Below, piece by piece: positions 9,670 through 18,943 of a DNA stretch of 64,000 nt. The notes under the pieces are model-generated. The model saw only the letters and a program-made list of their open reading frames with translations. It made no database searches and had not been told where the DNA came from. Position 1 is the first letter of the stretch. Every line of letters begins with the position of its first letter. This DNA is from JACCZH01 sp963729445 (GTDB taxonomy: Bacteria; Chloroflexota; Chloroflexia; Thermomicrobiales; CFX8): the NCBI GenBank assembly GCA_963729445.1, contig CAVSNU010000003.1, positions 1 to 64,000 on the forward strand. Direction: 5' to 3'. The translations under genes and the position numbers were made by a program.

Positions 9670-11232
9670 GTCTGACTTCAGCAGCGACCGGCCGGTCATC
9701 ACGTCCGGCTGGTCGATTCCCATGAGATCGAGCACTGTCGGCGCGACATCGGCCAGACGTCCACCTCGCCGGAGCGGAGTGGTGCGGTGCCGGGACTCTT
9801 CCGGACTGACGAGGACAAACGGGACCGGATTCGTCGTGTGCGCGGTCATAGGCTGGTTCGTGCCGGGCACAATCAGCTCTTCGGCGTTGCCGTGGTCCGC
9901 GGTGACTAGCGCAATGCCCCCAGCCTCCAGCGTCGCGTGCAAGATTCTGCCGAGCTCCAGGTCCACGGCCTCCGTCGCTCTGATGGCCGCCAGTAGAATT
10001 CCGGTATGCCCGACCATGTCGCAGTTGGCGAAGTTCACCACGATGAACTCGTATTGGCCGGATGTGATCGCGTCCCTGACAGCCTTTGCAACGCCGGGGG
10101 CGCTCATCTCCGGTTGCAAATCGTAGGTCGGTACTTTAGGCGAGGGGATCAGCGCGCGATCCTCACCTTCGAAGGGCAGCTCACGGCCGCCGTTGAAGAA
10201 GTAGGTAACGTGAGCGTACTTCTCAGTTTCGGCGCTATGAAACTGTCGCAGCCCCGCCTCAGAGATGATCCGGGCAAGCGGATGTTCGATTGGCTCCGGG
10301 AGGAACGCGACCTCGGCCGGCAACCTGGGATCGTACTCGGTCATGGTCGCAACGTGGAGATTGATCGGAGGTGGAAGGATCTCGGACCCCGCAGGAGGAC
10401 TGCCCGTCAGTGCCGCGGTGAGTTGACGCCCACGATCGGATCGGAAGTTGAAGAAGATGACGACGTCGTCAGCGCTAATACGAGGCGCCGCTCCGCTGCG
10501 GTCATTGGTCACGACGATGGGCGGCATGAACTCATCGGTGATCTCGCGCGCGTAGTGATCGTGGACTGCTGCCACAGGGTCAGTTGTCGATGCACCCTTT
10601 GCCGAGACCAATAGATCGACGGCATGACGGGTGCGCTCCCAACGCTTGTCGCGGTCCATGGCGTAGTAGCGTCCAATGACCGAGGCGATTCGACCAACTC
10701 CGATGGACGACATGAACTGTCGCAGCTCAGAGAGGTATTGGGCGCCGCCTGTCGGCGCGGTATCACGTCCATCAAGAAAGGCGTGCACGGCAACGTTCCG
10801 CGCGTCGTAGCGGGCACTCATGTCGAGCAGGGCTTTGAGATGGTTGATGTGAGAGTGCACGCCGCCGTCCGACAGCAACCCCATCAGATGGAGCGTCGAG
10901 CCGCGCTCGACAGCCTGCGTTATGGCGTGAACCAGAGCCGGATTCTCGAAGAAGGTACCGTCTTCAATCGCGAGATCGATGCGCGTGAGCGTCTGGTTGA
11001 CGACAAAGCCCGCGCCGAGGTTGAGGTGGCCGACCTCGGAATTCCCCATCTGTCCGTCGGACAGCCCGACATCATGGCCACTCGTCTTGAGCGTGGTGGA
11101 CGGATAATCGTGCCAGATGCGGTCGAACGTGGGTGTGTCGGCCAACGTGATGGCGTTGCCGTCGGAGGGACGCCCCAGCCCCCAACCATCCAGGATGACC
11201 AACACGACTGGCCGCGTCCCATTCTGTGTCAC
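9661..11232 (-). CDS. gpmI: 2,3-bisphosphoglycerate-independent phosphoglycerate mutase
   Basis: This metal-dependent phosphoglycerate mutase interconverts 3- and 2-phosphoglycerate. The 523-residue length fits the family. Visible are the metal site VVLVILDGWGLGRPSDGNA, the phosphoserine loop QMGNSEVGHLNLGAG, HAFLDGRDTAPTGG, IGRYYAMDRDKRWER, and the second metal cluster NFANCDMVGHTG plus LVTADHGNAEEL. It overlaps the 5' end of the eno partner only at the 3' ends (convergent), and its start overlaps the upstream YprB-like gene stop by 4 bases (ATGA-type junction), so those two are probably co-translated. Confidence 0.96.
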   Translation of the reverse strand: MTQNGTRPVVLVILDGWGLGRPSDGNAITLADTPTFDRIWHDYPSTTLKTSGHDVGLSDGQMGNSEVGHLNLGAGFVVNQTLTRIDLAIEDGTFFENPALVHAITQAVERGSTLHLMGLLSDGGVHSHINHLKALLDMSARYDARNVAVHAFLDGRDTAPTGGAQYLSELRQFMSSIGVGRIASVIGRYYAMDRDKRWERTRHAVDLLVSAKGASTTDPVAAVHDHYAREITDEFMPPIVVTNDRSGAAPRISADDVVIFFNFRSDRGRQLTAALTGSPPAGSEILPPPINLHVATMTEYDPRLPAEVAFLPEPIEHPLARIISEAGLRQFHSAETEKYAHVTYFFNGGRELPFEGEDRALIPSPKVPTYDLQPEMSAPGVAKAVRDAITSGQYEFIVVNFANCDMVGHTGILLAAIRATEAVDLELGRILHATLEAGGIALVTADHGNAEELIVPGTNQPMTAHTTNPVPFVLVSPEESRHRTTPLRRGGRLADVAPTVLDLMGIDQPDVMTGRSLLKSDLD

Positions 11233-12437
11233 AGTTGCTCCACTTCATCGTCATGACTCATCCGCCTGGCACCTGCGCGGCGGAGTTTTGTTTCAAGTCT
11301 CAGAACGCGGCGGTCGAACGCCGCTGCCATGGCATGATCCCCGACGAGCCGGGCACCATCTGCTGCTCGACGAGCGAGTGCAAGAGCTCGATCGTGGTCG
11401 CCGGTACGGTGCTCCAGGTGTTTTGCAAGTTCTTCGGCAGCGAACGACCGGACGGCGCGACTTGGGTCTTTCAGTCCGCGTTCCCAGAGCTCCAGGGCCT
11501 CGTGAAACCGCCGGCGACGTTTGAGGACGGTTGACAACTCACGCATGGCCTTGAATCGCAGCTGCGACGGGATCAACACCGATCCCAGTTCGCTGACGAT
11601 GACAGGCAGCGCGCGCTCAACGTCTCCGAAGCGTAGCTGCATGAGCGCAACACACAGCCGGTCTATCGGATGTACGGGCTGTTCGATACCGGTCTGGTAG
11701 CTGTGCACGAGGGCTGCGATGCGGGCGAGCGAGACGATGTCCTGCCGGTTGTGGTTGAAGACGTTAGAGAGTGTTTCAACCCGGCGAGTTTGCAAGTACT
11801 CGAAATAGATCTGAGGGATCATCCAGCCAGGCGCATCGTCTACGCGAATGACGCCCAGAATATCGCGTTCGACCGAGCCGAGCGAACAGCTTGGCAGCCG
11901 GTGCTTCCAGACCGCGCGAGCCGAATGCAGGAGATCGAGGTGGTGACTGGGAATCTCGCAGTCGTGGTGGTGCATTCGGAAACGTGTTTGAAGCATGGGG
12001 ATATCGAAGCTGCGGCCGTTGTACGTCACCAGGCAGGATGAATTGCCAAACTCCATCTCGATTGCCGCCAGCAGTGCCCGCTCTTCGCCCGGGTGACGCA
12101 GGAAAAACTGCCGCACCTGAAAGCCGTCATCGACGAATCTCCCCAGGCCTACCATGAAGACATGGGTACCGGTGCCACCTGCTAATCCTGTCGTCTCAGT
12201 ATCGACGAACAGCGTGGTCCGGATATCCGTCGTGATATTAGCGGCGGTCAGCTGCTCCCGGGCCGACCTGATGTCTGCGCCTTTGAAGAGGGTGTCGCAA
12301 ACGACCGTGTGGCCAAAGGATGTGGAGAGCAGCAGGCCGCCATCTGGTACGGGCCAGTCAGCGGCAGGGGGGTGTTGGGCACGACCGGCCGGGCGCTGAA
12401 GCGCACCATAACGGTCTCGAAAGCTGCGTATACTCAT
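11229..12437 (-). CDS. YprB-type RNase H-fold exonuclease with TPR-like C-terminus
   Basis: The first 240 residues form a DEDD-type exonuclease fold of the YprB family: the DxE motif in LFVDTETTGLAGG, SCLVTYNGRSFDIPMLQTR, and HNRQDIVSLARI supplying the last Asp. The remaining 160 residues are helical repeats resembling TPR (FHEALELWERGLKDPSRAV, DHDRALALARRAADGARL). Members are presumed nucleases, substrate unknown. The gene directly precedes gpmI with a 4-base overlap; no functional link is obvious. The ATG at 12437 is the first in-frame start and no strong ribosome site is visible. Confidence 0.82.
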   Translation of the reverse strand: MSIRSFRDRYGALQRPAGRAQHPPAADWPVPDGGLLLSTSFGHTVVCDTLFKGADIRSAREQLTAANITTDIRTTLFVDTETTGLAGGTGTHVFMVGLGRFVDDGFQVRQFFLRHPGEERALLAAIEMEFGNSSCLVTYNGRSFDIPMLQTRFRMHHHDCEIPSHHLDLLHSARAVWKHRLPSCSLGSVERDILGVIRVDDAPGWMIPQIYFEYLQTRRVETLSNVFNHNRQDIVSLARIAALVHSYQTGIEQPVHPIDRLCVALMQLRFGDVERALPVIVSELGSVLIPSQLRFKAMRELSTVLKRRRRFHEALELWERGLKDPSRAVRSFAAEELAKHLEHRTGDHDRALALARRAADGARLVGDHAMAAAFDRRVLRLETKLRRAGARRMSHDDEVEQL

Positions 12438-12542
12438 GCCCGGTACTCCATGGCACCATTGTACGGACCTCGCTCACAATTGACATCCGTTTTGCGAGGG
12501 ACCTAGAATCGCCCTGTACTAGGGAGTGGCTCGCGAAGGGAA

Positions 12543-13625
12543 ATGACGTTGGCATACCAGGTAACACTAATTCCGGGTGACGGTATTGGCTCGGAAGTAT
12601 CGGCGGCAACGCAACGCGTGCTCGAGGCCACCGGCATCAAGTTCGAGTGGGACGTACAGCTCGCCGGCGTCACGGCGTTGGAGAAGCTCGGGGATGTATT
12701 GCCGGCTCCTGTGCTGGAGTCAATTCGAAAGAACAATCTGGCGCTGAAGGGGCCGCTCACGACGCCGCTCGGAACCGGCTTCCGCAGCGTGAATGTTGCA
12801 CTCCGACATGCGCTGGAGTTGTTCGTGAACTTGCGCCCTGCCCAGTCGATGGAGGGCGTGCGCTCGGTCTTCTCCGACGTTGACCTTATCGTTGTGCGCG
12901 AGAACATGGAAGACCTCTATGCCGGCGTCGAGTTTGACACCGGATCCGAGGACGCGAAGTACGTGATTGGCGCGATCAACGAGCGCAGCGAGCGTAAGGT
13001 ACCTGTGAGCGCTGCGATTTCCATCAAGTCGATCACGCCGGAGAACTCGGAACGCATCGTCCGGTTCGCGTTCGACTACGCGGTCAAGAACGACCGCAAG
13101 ATGGTGACGTCGGTCCACAAGGCGAACATCATGAAGTTCAGCGACGGCCTGTTCCTCAAGGTCTCGCAGGAGGTCGCCAAAGAGTATCCGCAGATCGAGT
13201 TCAACGACCGTATCGTGGATAACATGTGCATGCAGCTGATGCAGCGTGCCTCCGATTATGATGTGCTGGTGATGCCGAACCTCTATGGCGACGTGCTGAG
13301 CGACTTGACTGCCGGCATGATCGGTGGCCTTGGCGTAGCACCGAGCGCCAATATCGGCGAGAAGGCGGCCATTTTCGAGCCCATTCATGGGAGCGCGCCG
13401 ACGCACGCAGGCAAGAACGTCGCTAACCCATCGGCGATGATCCTGAGCGGCGCATTAATGCTGCGGCACCTTGGCGAGCAGCCGGCCGCAGTCGCGGTGG
13501 AAAACGCCGTGCGCGCGGTGATCGCTGAGGGCGAATGCGTTACGTACGATCTGCGGCCCGACCGCGACCAGTCGAAGGCAACGGGCACCTCGGGCATGGC
13601 AGACGCGATCATAGCGAGGTTGTAG
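12543..13625 (+). CDS. icd: isocitrate/isopropylmalate dehydrogenase family protein, probably NAD-isocitrate dehydrogenase
   Basis: The product is a beta-decarboxylating dehydrogenase: VTLIPGDGIGSEV at the start, LKGPLTTPLGTGFRSVNVALR with the Ser-x-Asn signature of isocitrate dehydrogenases, VRENMEDLYAGVEF, MPNLYGDVLSDLTAGMIGG with the metal-binding Asp residues, and EPIHGSAPTHAGKNVANP near the cofactor site. At 360 residues it matches the short NAD-type or homoisocitrate/isopropylmalate enzymes; the SVN signature and YAG motif favour isocitrate. A GAAGGGA element precedes the ATG at 12543. It stands alone and is followed by a strong terminator. Confidence 0.85.
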   Translation: MTLAYQVTLIPGDGIGSEVSAATQRVLEATGIKFEWDVQLAGVTALEKLGDVLPAPVLESIRKNNLALKGPLTTPLGTGFRSVNVALRHALELFVNLRPAQSMEGVRSVFSDVDLIVVRENMEDLYAGVEFDTGSEDAKYVIGAINERSERKVPVSAAISIKSITPENSERIVRFAFDYAVKNDRKMVTSVHKANIMKFSDGLFLKVSQEVAKEYPQIEFNDRIVDNMCMQLMQRASDYDVLVMPNLYGDVLSDLTAGMIGGLGVAPSANIGEKAAIFEPIHGSAPTHAGKNVANPSAMILSGALMLRHLGEQPAAVAVENAVRAVIAEGECVTYDLRPDRDQSKATGTSGMADAIIARL

Positions 13626-13671
13626 CCGCTCAATGATCTGACGCTGCATCCAGACATTCGGTGTAGACGTA

Positions 13672-13702
13672 AACAGGAGTGAGGCACTGCCTCACTCCTG
13701 TT
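13672..13702 (+). terminator. terminator after the isocitrate dehydrogenase gene
   Basis: A perfect inverted repeat with 14-base arms (AACAGGAGTGAGGC at 13672-13685 and its complement at 13689-13702) and a 3-base loop is followed by a pyrimidine run. It lies 47 bases after the stop at 13625 and separates this gene from the liv operon. The arms would support termination on either strand. Confidence 0.85.
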
Positions 13703-13747
13703 CTTTCTTCAGTGGATCGTCATCGTTCTTAAACGCACGGCAGATGC

Positions 13748-13776
13748 TTGACGAAATCCCCCGTCACCCATATGGT
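13748..13776 (+). promoter_or_regulatory. candidate promoter of the liv operon
   Basis: TTGACG at 13748-13753 and TATGGT at 13771-13776 are separated by 17 bases, a plausible housekeeping promoter 110 bases upstream of the first liv gene. A small stem TGTGTGT-AACT-ACACACA follows at the presumed transcript start. This is by inspection only. Confidence 0.45.
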
Positions 13777-13885
13777 GTGTGTAACTACACACAGTTGCAC
13801 ATGCCAACATAACCAGAGAGTTCGGGTTCCGACGTGAAGCAGTGGGGAGTTCACACTGGCTGCCGTCTGATGTGGAGGTAGACGT

Positions 13886-15286
13886 ATGCTATCCCGCGTA
13901 ACCTGGATGGTCAGGGTCTTCGTCATCTTGACGCTCTTGCTGGTCGCTTGTGGTGGGGAAGAAGAACCTGCACCGACGGAGGCTGTAGGCGGCGGGGCGA
14001 CGACTGAGTCAACGCCTACCGAGACAGTGAGCGAGGACACCCCGGATGCCGCCGCGCCTACTGAGGCGGATGAGGCGGGCGAGACTCCAAGTGACGAGGC
14101 GACCGCAACCGAAGCGATCAACTCCGGAGGGGCAACCGGTGCCATCCCCGACGACCCAATTGGCGTTCTCGAAGTCGCTGAGGGCGACCCGATAACGCTC
14201 GCGTACGCACTGGTGGTGACTGGTGCCGACGAATCGCTGGGAGTCGATTCCCAACGTGGTATCGAGCTCGCACTCGCGGATAGAGGCGAGGTTCTTGGAC
14301 ACTCAGTAGAGTTGATCGGCGAGGATACCGGCTGTACTCCAGAAGGCGGGCAGGCTGCTGCGAGTCGCATCGCGGCTAACGATCAGATTGTCGCTGTTGT
14401 TGGAACGTCGTGCTCCTCCGAGGCCCGCGTGCTGGTTCCAGTCGTCACCGATGCGGGTATGACCGTCATCTCGTCGTCGAACACCGCGCCAGACTTGACT
14501 GACCCGGCCACGCGCTCAGAGGGTTACTTCCGCACTGCTCACAACGATTTGATTCAGGGTGCCGTTGCGGCCCAGTTTGCGATGGAAGAGCTTGGTGTCA
14601 CACGGGTTGCGACGATGCATGACGGGAGCCTGTACGCCGAACAGCTAGCCAATGTCTTCGCCGAGGAGGTGGAGGCGATGGGCGGCGAGGTTGTCGCGCG
14701 CGAGGCGGTGAGCCCGACCGACACCGACATGCGTCCGGTGCTGACCAGAATTGCAGCCCAAATGCCCGAGCTTGTCTACTATCCAATATTCACGTCTGCC
14801 GGTGGGTTTACCACGCGTCAGGCACGCGAGGTGAGCGGCCTGGAAGAGGCGTACCTCATGGGCGCAGACGGTCTTTTCTCGGCCGACTTCATTCAGGCGG
14901 CCGGAGAGGGAGTCGTGGGCATGTACCTGAGCAGCCCGGACTTCAGCGCCTTTGCCGGTGGTTACCCGGACTTCCTCGACAAGTATCAGACGGCGTACGG
15001 CGAGCCGCCCATCGCGGCGTTCCATGCCCATGCCTACGACGCGACCATGATGATTCTTGACGCCATCGAGGCCGTTGCCGTCGAAGGTGAGGACGGAACG
15101 CTCTACATCCCACGTCAGGGGCTCCGCGACGCCGTGGCGAGCACGAGCGGGTACCAGGGACTGACCGGTAACCTGACGTGTAACGAAAACGGCGACTGTG
15201 CCGATCCGAAGATTGCCGTCTATGAGGTCATCAGCACTGACGTGTCAGGATGGCCTGATTCCGTCGTCGAGAAGATCTATCCGTAA
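13886..15286 (+). CDS. livK: branched-chain amino acid ABC transporter substrate-binding lipoprotein
   Basis: A hydrophobic signal (VFVILTLLLVAC) ends in a lipobox with the modified Cys at about residue 22, followed by about 65 residues of low-complexity Thr/Glu/Ala linker, then a periplasmic-binding type I domain: VVTGADESLGVDSQRGIELA, VGTSCSSEARVLVPVVTDAG, ATMHDGSLYAEQLANVFAEE, HAHAYDATMMILDAIEA. This is the LivJ/LivK family, which binds Leu/Ile/Val and related amino acids or amides. GGAGGTAGACGT precedes the ATG at 13886. It is the first gene of a complete livKHMGF set. The exact ligand cannot be read from the sequence. Confidence 0.93.
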   Translation: MLSRVTWMVRVFVILTLLLVACGGEEEPAPTEAVGGGATTESTPTETVSEDTPDAAAPTEADEAGETPSDEATATEAINSGGATGAIPDDPIGVLEVAEGDPITLAYALVVTGADESLGVDSQRGIELALADRGEVLGHSVELIGEDTGCTPEGGQAAASRIAANDQIVAVVGTSCSSEARVLVPVVTDAGMTVISSSNTAPDLTDPATRSEGYFRTAHNDLIQGAVAAQFAMEELGVTRVATMHDGSLYAEQLANVFAEEVEAMGGEVVAREAVSPTDTDMRPVLTRIAAQMPELVYYPIFTSAGGFTTRQAREVSGLEEAYLMGADGLFSADFIQAAGEGVVGMYLSSPDFSAFAGGYPDFLDKYQTAYGEPPIAAFHAHAYDATMMILDAIEAVAVEGEDGTLYIPRQGLRDAVASTSGYQGLTGNLTCNENGDCADPKIAVYEVISTDVSGWPDSVVEKIYP

Positions 15287-15317
15287 GTCCCGTACGTTCG
15301 GATATCTGTACGCATGT

Positions 15318-15351
15318 CCGCCCGGAAACGCCATTGAGCGCTTCCGGGCGG
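15318..15351 (+). promoter_or_regulatory. stem-loop between livK and livH
   Basis: Perfect 10-base arms CCGCCCGGAA (15318-15327) and TTCCGGGCGG (15342-15351) enclose a 14-base loop; no T-run follows. Its place after the binding-protein gene fits an mRNA-stabilising or partial-termination hairpin that keeps binding protein more abundant than the permeases. Confidence 0.6.
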
Positions 15352-15375
15352 CAGGTATCTTGAAAGGTCAACCAG

Positions 15376-16437
15376 TTGGCGATAGGACGATTGGCGATTG
15401 GCGGTCGCCGCAAGGTCGATGCATCGCAGATCATTGCCTGGCTTGTCGGTGCTGCACTGACGATCCTGATCGTGGTGGGATCCTACAAGACGCTGAGCGC
15501 CGGACAGTACACGTCGCGCCAGTGGCTCGACTTCGTTATTTTTGGATTGGCCCAGGGGTCGATCTACGCCCTGATCGCACTCGGCTACACGATGGTGTAC
15601 GGCGTGCTGCGCATGATCAACTTCGCCCACGGTGAGGTGTTCATGAGCGGCGCGTTCAGCGCCTTCTTTCTGGCTGACGCCCTCACTCGCAACGGGTTCC
15701 TGGTACGACATCCAATCCTTGGGTTGGCGTTCGTGACACTCTTCGCCTCCTTTATATCCATGGCCGTTGCGATTACGGTCGAACGCATCGCCTACCGGCC
15801 CCTTCGAGGCGCGCCCCGTCTGATTCCGCTGATCACCGCTATCGGGGCGTCGTTTTTTCTGCAATATACCTTTCGCGGATTCTTTGGCAGCGGGGTCAAG
15901 GTCTACCCAGACGTGGGATGGTTGAGCGGAACGTTCTTCGGTATCCAGACCATCCTGTTCGTCGTTATCGCTGTGACCGCATTGACGCTAGCGATTCTCT
16001 ATGTCTTCCTGCAGTTCAGTCGTACTGGCCTGGCGATCAGAGCCGTCGCCGAGGATCCGGAGGCGGCGGTGCTGATGGGCGTTGACGTCGACAGGACGAT
16101 TGTGAGCACCTTCGCCGCCGGCGGGGCGATGGCTGGCGTCGCCGGGGTTCTCTATGCACTGGTGTTCCACCAGGTGCATTTCTTCATGGGATTCATTCCG
16201 GGCATCAAGGCGTTTACCGCCGCCGTGCTCGGCGGCATCGGTAACCTGCCAGGGGCGGCATTAGGCGGCATTGTGATCGGTCTCATGGAGTCGGTTGGGC
16301 CCAGCCTGTTCCTCGACGGCCTCGGGATACCCGCCGCCCATCAGCTCAAGGACGTCATCGCCTTTGCAATTCTCGTGCTCATCTTGATCTTTCGGCCGAC
16401 GGGCATCCTCGGGGAGCGATTGGGGCATCGAAGCTAG
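15376..16437 (+). CDS. livH: branched-chain amino acid ABC transporter permease LivH
   Basis: The 353-residue membrane protein has about eight hydrophobic segments and the LivH signature GLAQGSIYALIALGYTMVYGVLRMINFAHGE split across residues 57-86, plus the cytoplasmic EAA-like loop RAVAEDPEAAVLMGVDVDR that contacts the ATPases. It forms the membrane channel with LivM. Translation appears to start at TTG 15376 behind GAAAGG; there is no ATG until well inside the first membrane segment. It lies 90 bases after livK across a stem-loop and 11 bases before livM. Confidence 0.93.
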   Translation: MAIGRLAIGGRRKVDASQIIAWLVGAALTILIVVGSYKTLSAGQYTSRQWLDFVIFGLAQGSIYALIALGYTMVYGVLRMINFAHGEVFMSGAFSAFFLADALTRNGFLVRHPILGLAFVTLFASFISMAVAITVERIAYRPLRGAPRLIPLITAIGASFFLQYTFRGFFGSGVKVYPDVGWLSGTFFGIQTILFVVIAVTALTLAILYVFLQFSRTGLAIRAVAEDPEAAVLMGVDVDRTIVSTFAAGGAMAGVAGVLYALVFHQVHFFMGFIPGIKAFTAAVLGGIGNLPGAALGGIVIGLMESVGPSLFLDGLGIPAAHQLKDVIAFAILVLILIFRPTGILGERLGHRS

Positions 16438-16448
16438 GAGCAACCCCG

Positions 16449-18134
16449 ATGGGGGAAGGGATTCGGCGAAGTCTCATTCTGGGTGTGATGGCCGGACTTG
16501 GCGTCTGGCACATCAGTCTGGTTGGAATGCTCCTGGTCTTTGCCGACCGCCGGTTGATCGGAGCGACGGTCACCTTCAGCTACGTCCTGTTGCTCAGCAT
16601 CCCAGCCATCACGGGATGGGTTGCCGCTCGTCGCTCCGGTCAGTCAGGCTGGAGGATGATCGCGCAAGGCGGCGTTGCCGGTCTGGCTTCTGGTGCCATG
16701 GTGGCCACGTTGGTCGTGATTATGGATGGGTTCGATCTGCGGCGTGTTCTTGTCAACGCGACACCGCAACTTGTCGAGCATCTCACGTTTTCACGAGGTG
16801 CAACTGCCGAAGGCGTGCTGCTGGGGTCGCTGGCCGTTGCAGCTGCTGGCCTTGCCGGCGGGTTCGTCGCATGGGTACCAAGTGGGCCGCGCCGGGTGTT
16901 TACGACGGCGCTGGCGGTGACGCTCACGGTAGGGTTACTTGCCGACGTGCTTCGGGTAGCCGTGCCAGACGCAGTCGCTGAGAGGCTCTTCCAGTCGCGG
17001 GCGCTGTCGGTAAGCGGGGCGATCCTCGTGTTCGTGGCCTCCGCGCTGTTGATGACGCTCCACATTGCGATTCGCAACCCCATTGCGGCCCGCGTCACGA
17101 GTATCAACTCGGCCAGGCTTCTAGCGGGGGAGCGACGGTTTCTCCAGTTTATCGGCGTGGCGTTCATCCTGACGTTTCCGCTGTGGGCTGAAATCTTTCT
17201 CAGCAACACCGCCGACTTTGTCGGCCTCTATATCCTGATGGCGTTGGGGCTCAACCTGGTCGTAGGATTTGCCGGACTGCTCGATCTCGGTTTCGTCGCG
17301 TTCTTTGCCATTGGCGCATATACCATGGCGGTGCTGACATCCCCGGAGATGGGCGCTACCACCATGAGTTTCTGGGCGGCCTTGCCGATTGCGGTAGGCG
17401 CGGCTCTGCTCGCCGGTATTCTGCTTGGACTCCCGGTACTACGTATGCGCGGGGATTACCTCGCGATCGCAACCCTCGGGTTCGGCGAGATCGTTCGGCT
17501 GATTGTGCTGTCCGACTGGCTGAAGCCGCATCTCGGCGGCGCGCAGGGCGTGACGCAGATCGCAACACCGTCTCTCGGTTCGTTTTCTGTTGACCAGCCG
17601 GAGGAGTTCTACTATCTCATCCTGGTCGGCTGCGCCGTCGCCTGGTTTCTCTCAATCCGCTTGAAGGAGTCCCGCATCGGGCGGTCGTGGATGGCGATCC
17701 GGGAGGATGAAGAGGTAGCCCAGGCGATGGGGATCAACCGGGTAACATCGAAGCTGATGGCGTTCGCCATCGGCGCCTCGCTGGGCGGCTTGAGCGGTGC
17801 ATTGTTTGCCTCGTTGGTCAGCTCGGTGGTCCCCGCGAGCTTCTCCCTCCTGGTATCTATCAACGTCCTGGCCGTGATCATCGTCGGTGGGATGGGAAGC
17901 TTGCCGGGGGTTCTGGTCGGTGCGCTTGTACTTGTGGCTCTTCCGGAGCTCTTGAGAGAGTTTCAGGAGTTCAGGTTACTTGTGTATGGAGCGGTGCTTG
18001 TGGCGATGATGCTCTTCCGCCCGGCTGGACTGTGGCCGGAAGCGACCCGCGAGCGCGAGGTCGAAGAGGCAACCGACCTCGAGGCTCCGCTGGCGCGCCA
18101 CCCGGCGGATGTTGGACAGGTGGTGACGGACTGA
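16449..18134 (+). CDS. livM: branched-chain amino acid ABC transporter permease LivM with a long N-terminal extension
   Basis: The C-terminal 320 residues are a typical LivM: YILMALGLNLVVGFAGLLDLG, FVAFFAIGAYTMAV, MRGDYLAIATLGFGEIVRL, and the loop IREDEEVAQAMGINR that touches LivG/LivF. In front are about 240 extra residues with roughly six further hydrophobic segments, far more than the usual LivM, which begins near residue 235 here. The start ATG at 16449 has AGGAG upstream and the frame is open throughout, so the extension appears real. The stop overlaps the livG start (TGATG), so translation is coupled. Confidence 0.92.
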   Translation: MGEGIRRSLILGVMAGLGVWHISLVGMLLVFADRRLIGATVTFSYVLLLSIPAITGWVAARRSGQSGWRMIAQGGVAGLASGAMVATLVVIMDGFDLRRVLVNATPQLVEHLTFSRGATAEGVLLGSLAVAAAGLAGGFVAWVPSGPRRVFTTALAVTLTVGLLADVLRVAVPDAVAERLFQSRALSVSGAILVFVASALLMTLHIAIRNPIAARVTSINSARLLAGERRFLQFIGVAFILTFPLWAEIFLSNTADFVGLYILMALGLNLVVGFAGLLDLGFVAFFAIGAYTMAVLTSPEMGATTMSFWAALPIAVGAALLAGILLGLPVLRMRGDYLAIATLGFGEIVRLIVLSDWLKPHLGGAQGVTQIATPSLGSFSVDQPEEFYYLILVGCAVAWFLSIRLKESRIGRSWMAIREDEEVAQAMGINRVTSKLMAFAIGASLGGLSGALFASLVSSVVPASFSLLVSINVLAVIIVGGMGSLPGVLVGALVLVALPELLREFQEFRLLVYGAVLVAMMLFRPAGLWPEATREREVEEATDLEAPLARHPADVGQVVTD

Positions 18135-18943
18135 TGTTGCTCGAAGCACGCGACGTCACAAAGCGCTTTGGCGGGCTCGTCGCAGTCAACGGTCTCGACC
18201 TGGTTGTACAGGACCGTGCCATCCACAGCCTGATCGGACCAAATGGCGCCGGCAAGACCACCTTCTTCAATTGTTTGACGGGCTTTCAGAGGGCTGACGA
18301 GGGACAGATCACCTTCGCAGGAACAGCCATTGAGGGCATGCGTCCAGACCAGATCGCACGTGAACGCATCGCCCGCACATATCAGAACATCAGACTCTTC
18401 CCGTTTCTCACGGTGCTGGATAATGTGTTGATCGGTATGCACGGTCATGTTCGCTACGGTCTCTTCGATTCGATCGTCCGCACGCGCAGATACTTTCGGG
18501 AGGAAAGGCGTGCCGACGGCGAAGCGCGGGAGCTCCTTGCGTTTGTCGGGATGACTGGCAAGGAGGGCGCCGTCTCGAAGAACCTGTCCTATGGCGACCA
18601 ACGCCGGCTTGAAATTGCGCGAGCGTTGGCCATCAAGCCGCGTCTCTTGTTGCTCGACGAACCCACTGCCGGAATGAACCCGAACGAAACGGACTCGATG
18701 ATTGCGCTGATTCAGCGTCTGCGTGACGAGCAAGGCATCACGATTCTACTGATCGAGCACGACATGAACGTGGTGATGAACATCTCCGACCTCGTGACGG
18801 TGCTCGACTTCGGGCAGAAGATCGCCGAGGGCGATCCCGCGGCGATTCAGGCCAATCCGAAAGTGATCGAGGCATATCTGGGTCGGGGGTCCAGCGCGAG
18901 CACAGCGACCTTGGAAGAGAGCACACCTGATGCCGGTTCTTGA
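18134..18943 (+). CDS. livG: branched-chain amino acid ABC transporter ATP-binding protein LivG
   Basis: This ATPase powers the importer from the cytoplasmic side. It shows Walker A LIGPNGAGKTTFFN, the Q-loop region RTYQNIRLFPFLTV, the signature LSYGDQRRLEIARAL, Walker B LLLLDEPTAGMNP and switch His in LLIEHDMNVVM. The long insertion after the Q-loop (HVRYGLFDSIVRTRRYFREE) is characteristic of LivG. The start is the ATG at 18134 that overlaps the livM stop; an upstream in-frame extension into livM is rejected. Its end overlaps livF by 14 bases. Confidence 0.95.
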   Translation: MLLEARDVTKRFGGLVAVNGLDLVVQDRAIHSLIGPNGAGKTTFFNCLTGFQRADEGQITFAGTAIEGMRPDQIARERIARTYQNIRLFPFLTVLDNVLIGMHGHVRYGLFDSIVRTRRYFREERRADGEARELLAFVGMTGKEGAVSKNLSYGDQRRLEIARALAIKPRLLLLDEPTAGMNPNETDSMIALIQRLRDEQGITILLIEHDMNVVMNISDLVTVLDFGQKIAEGDPAAIQANPKVIEAYLGRGSSASTATLEESTPDAGS

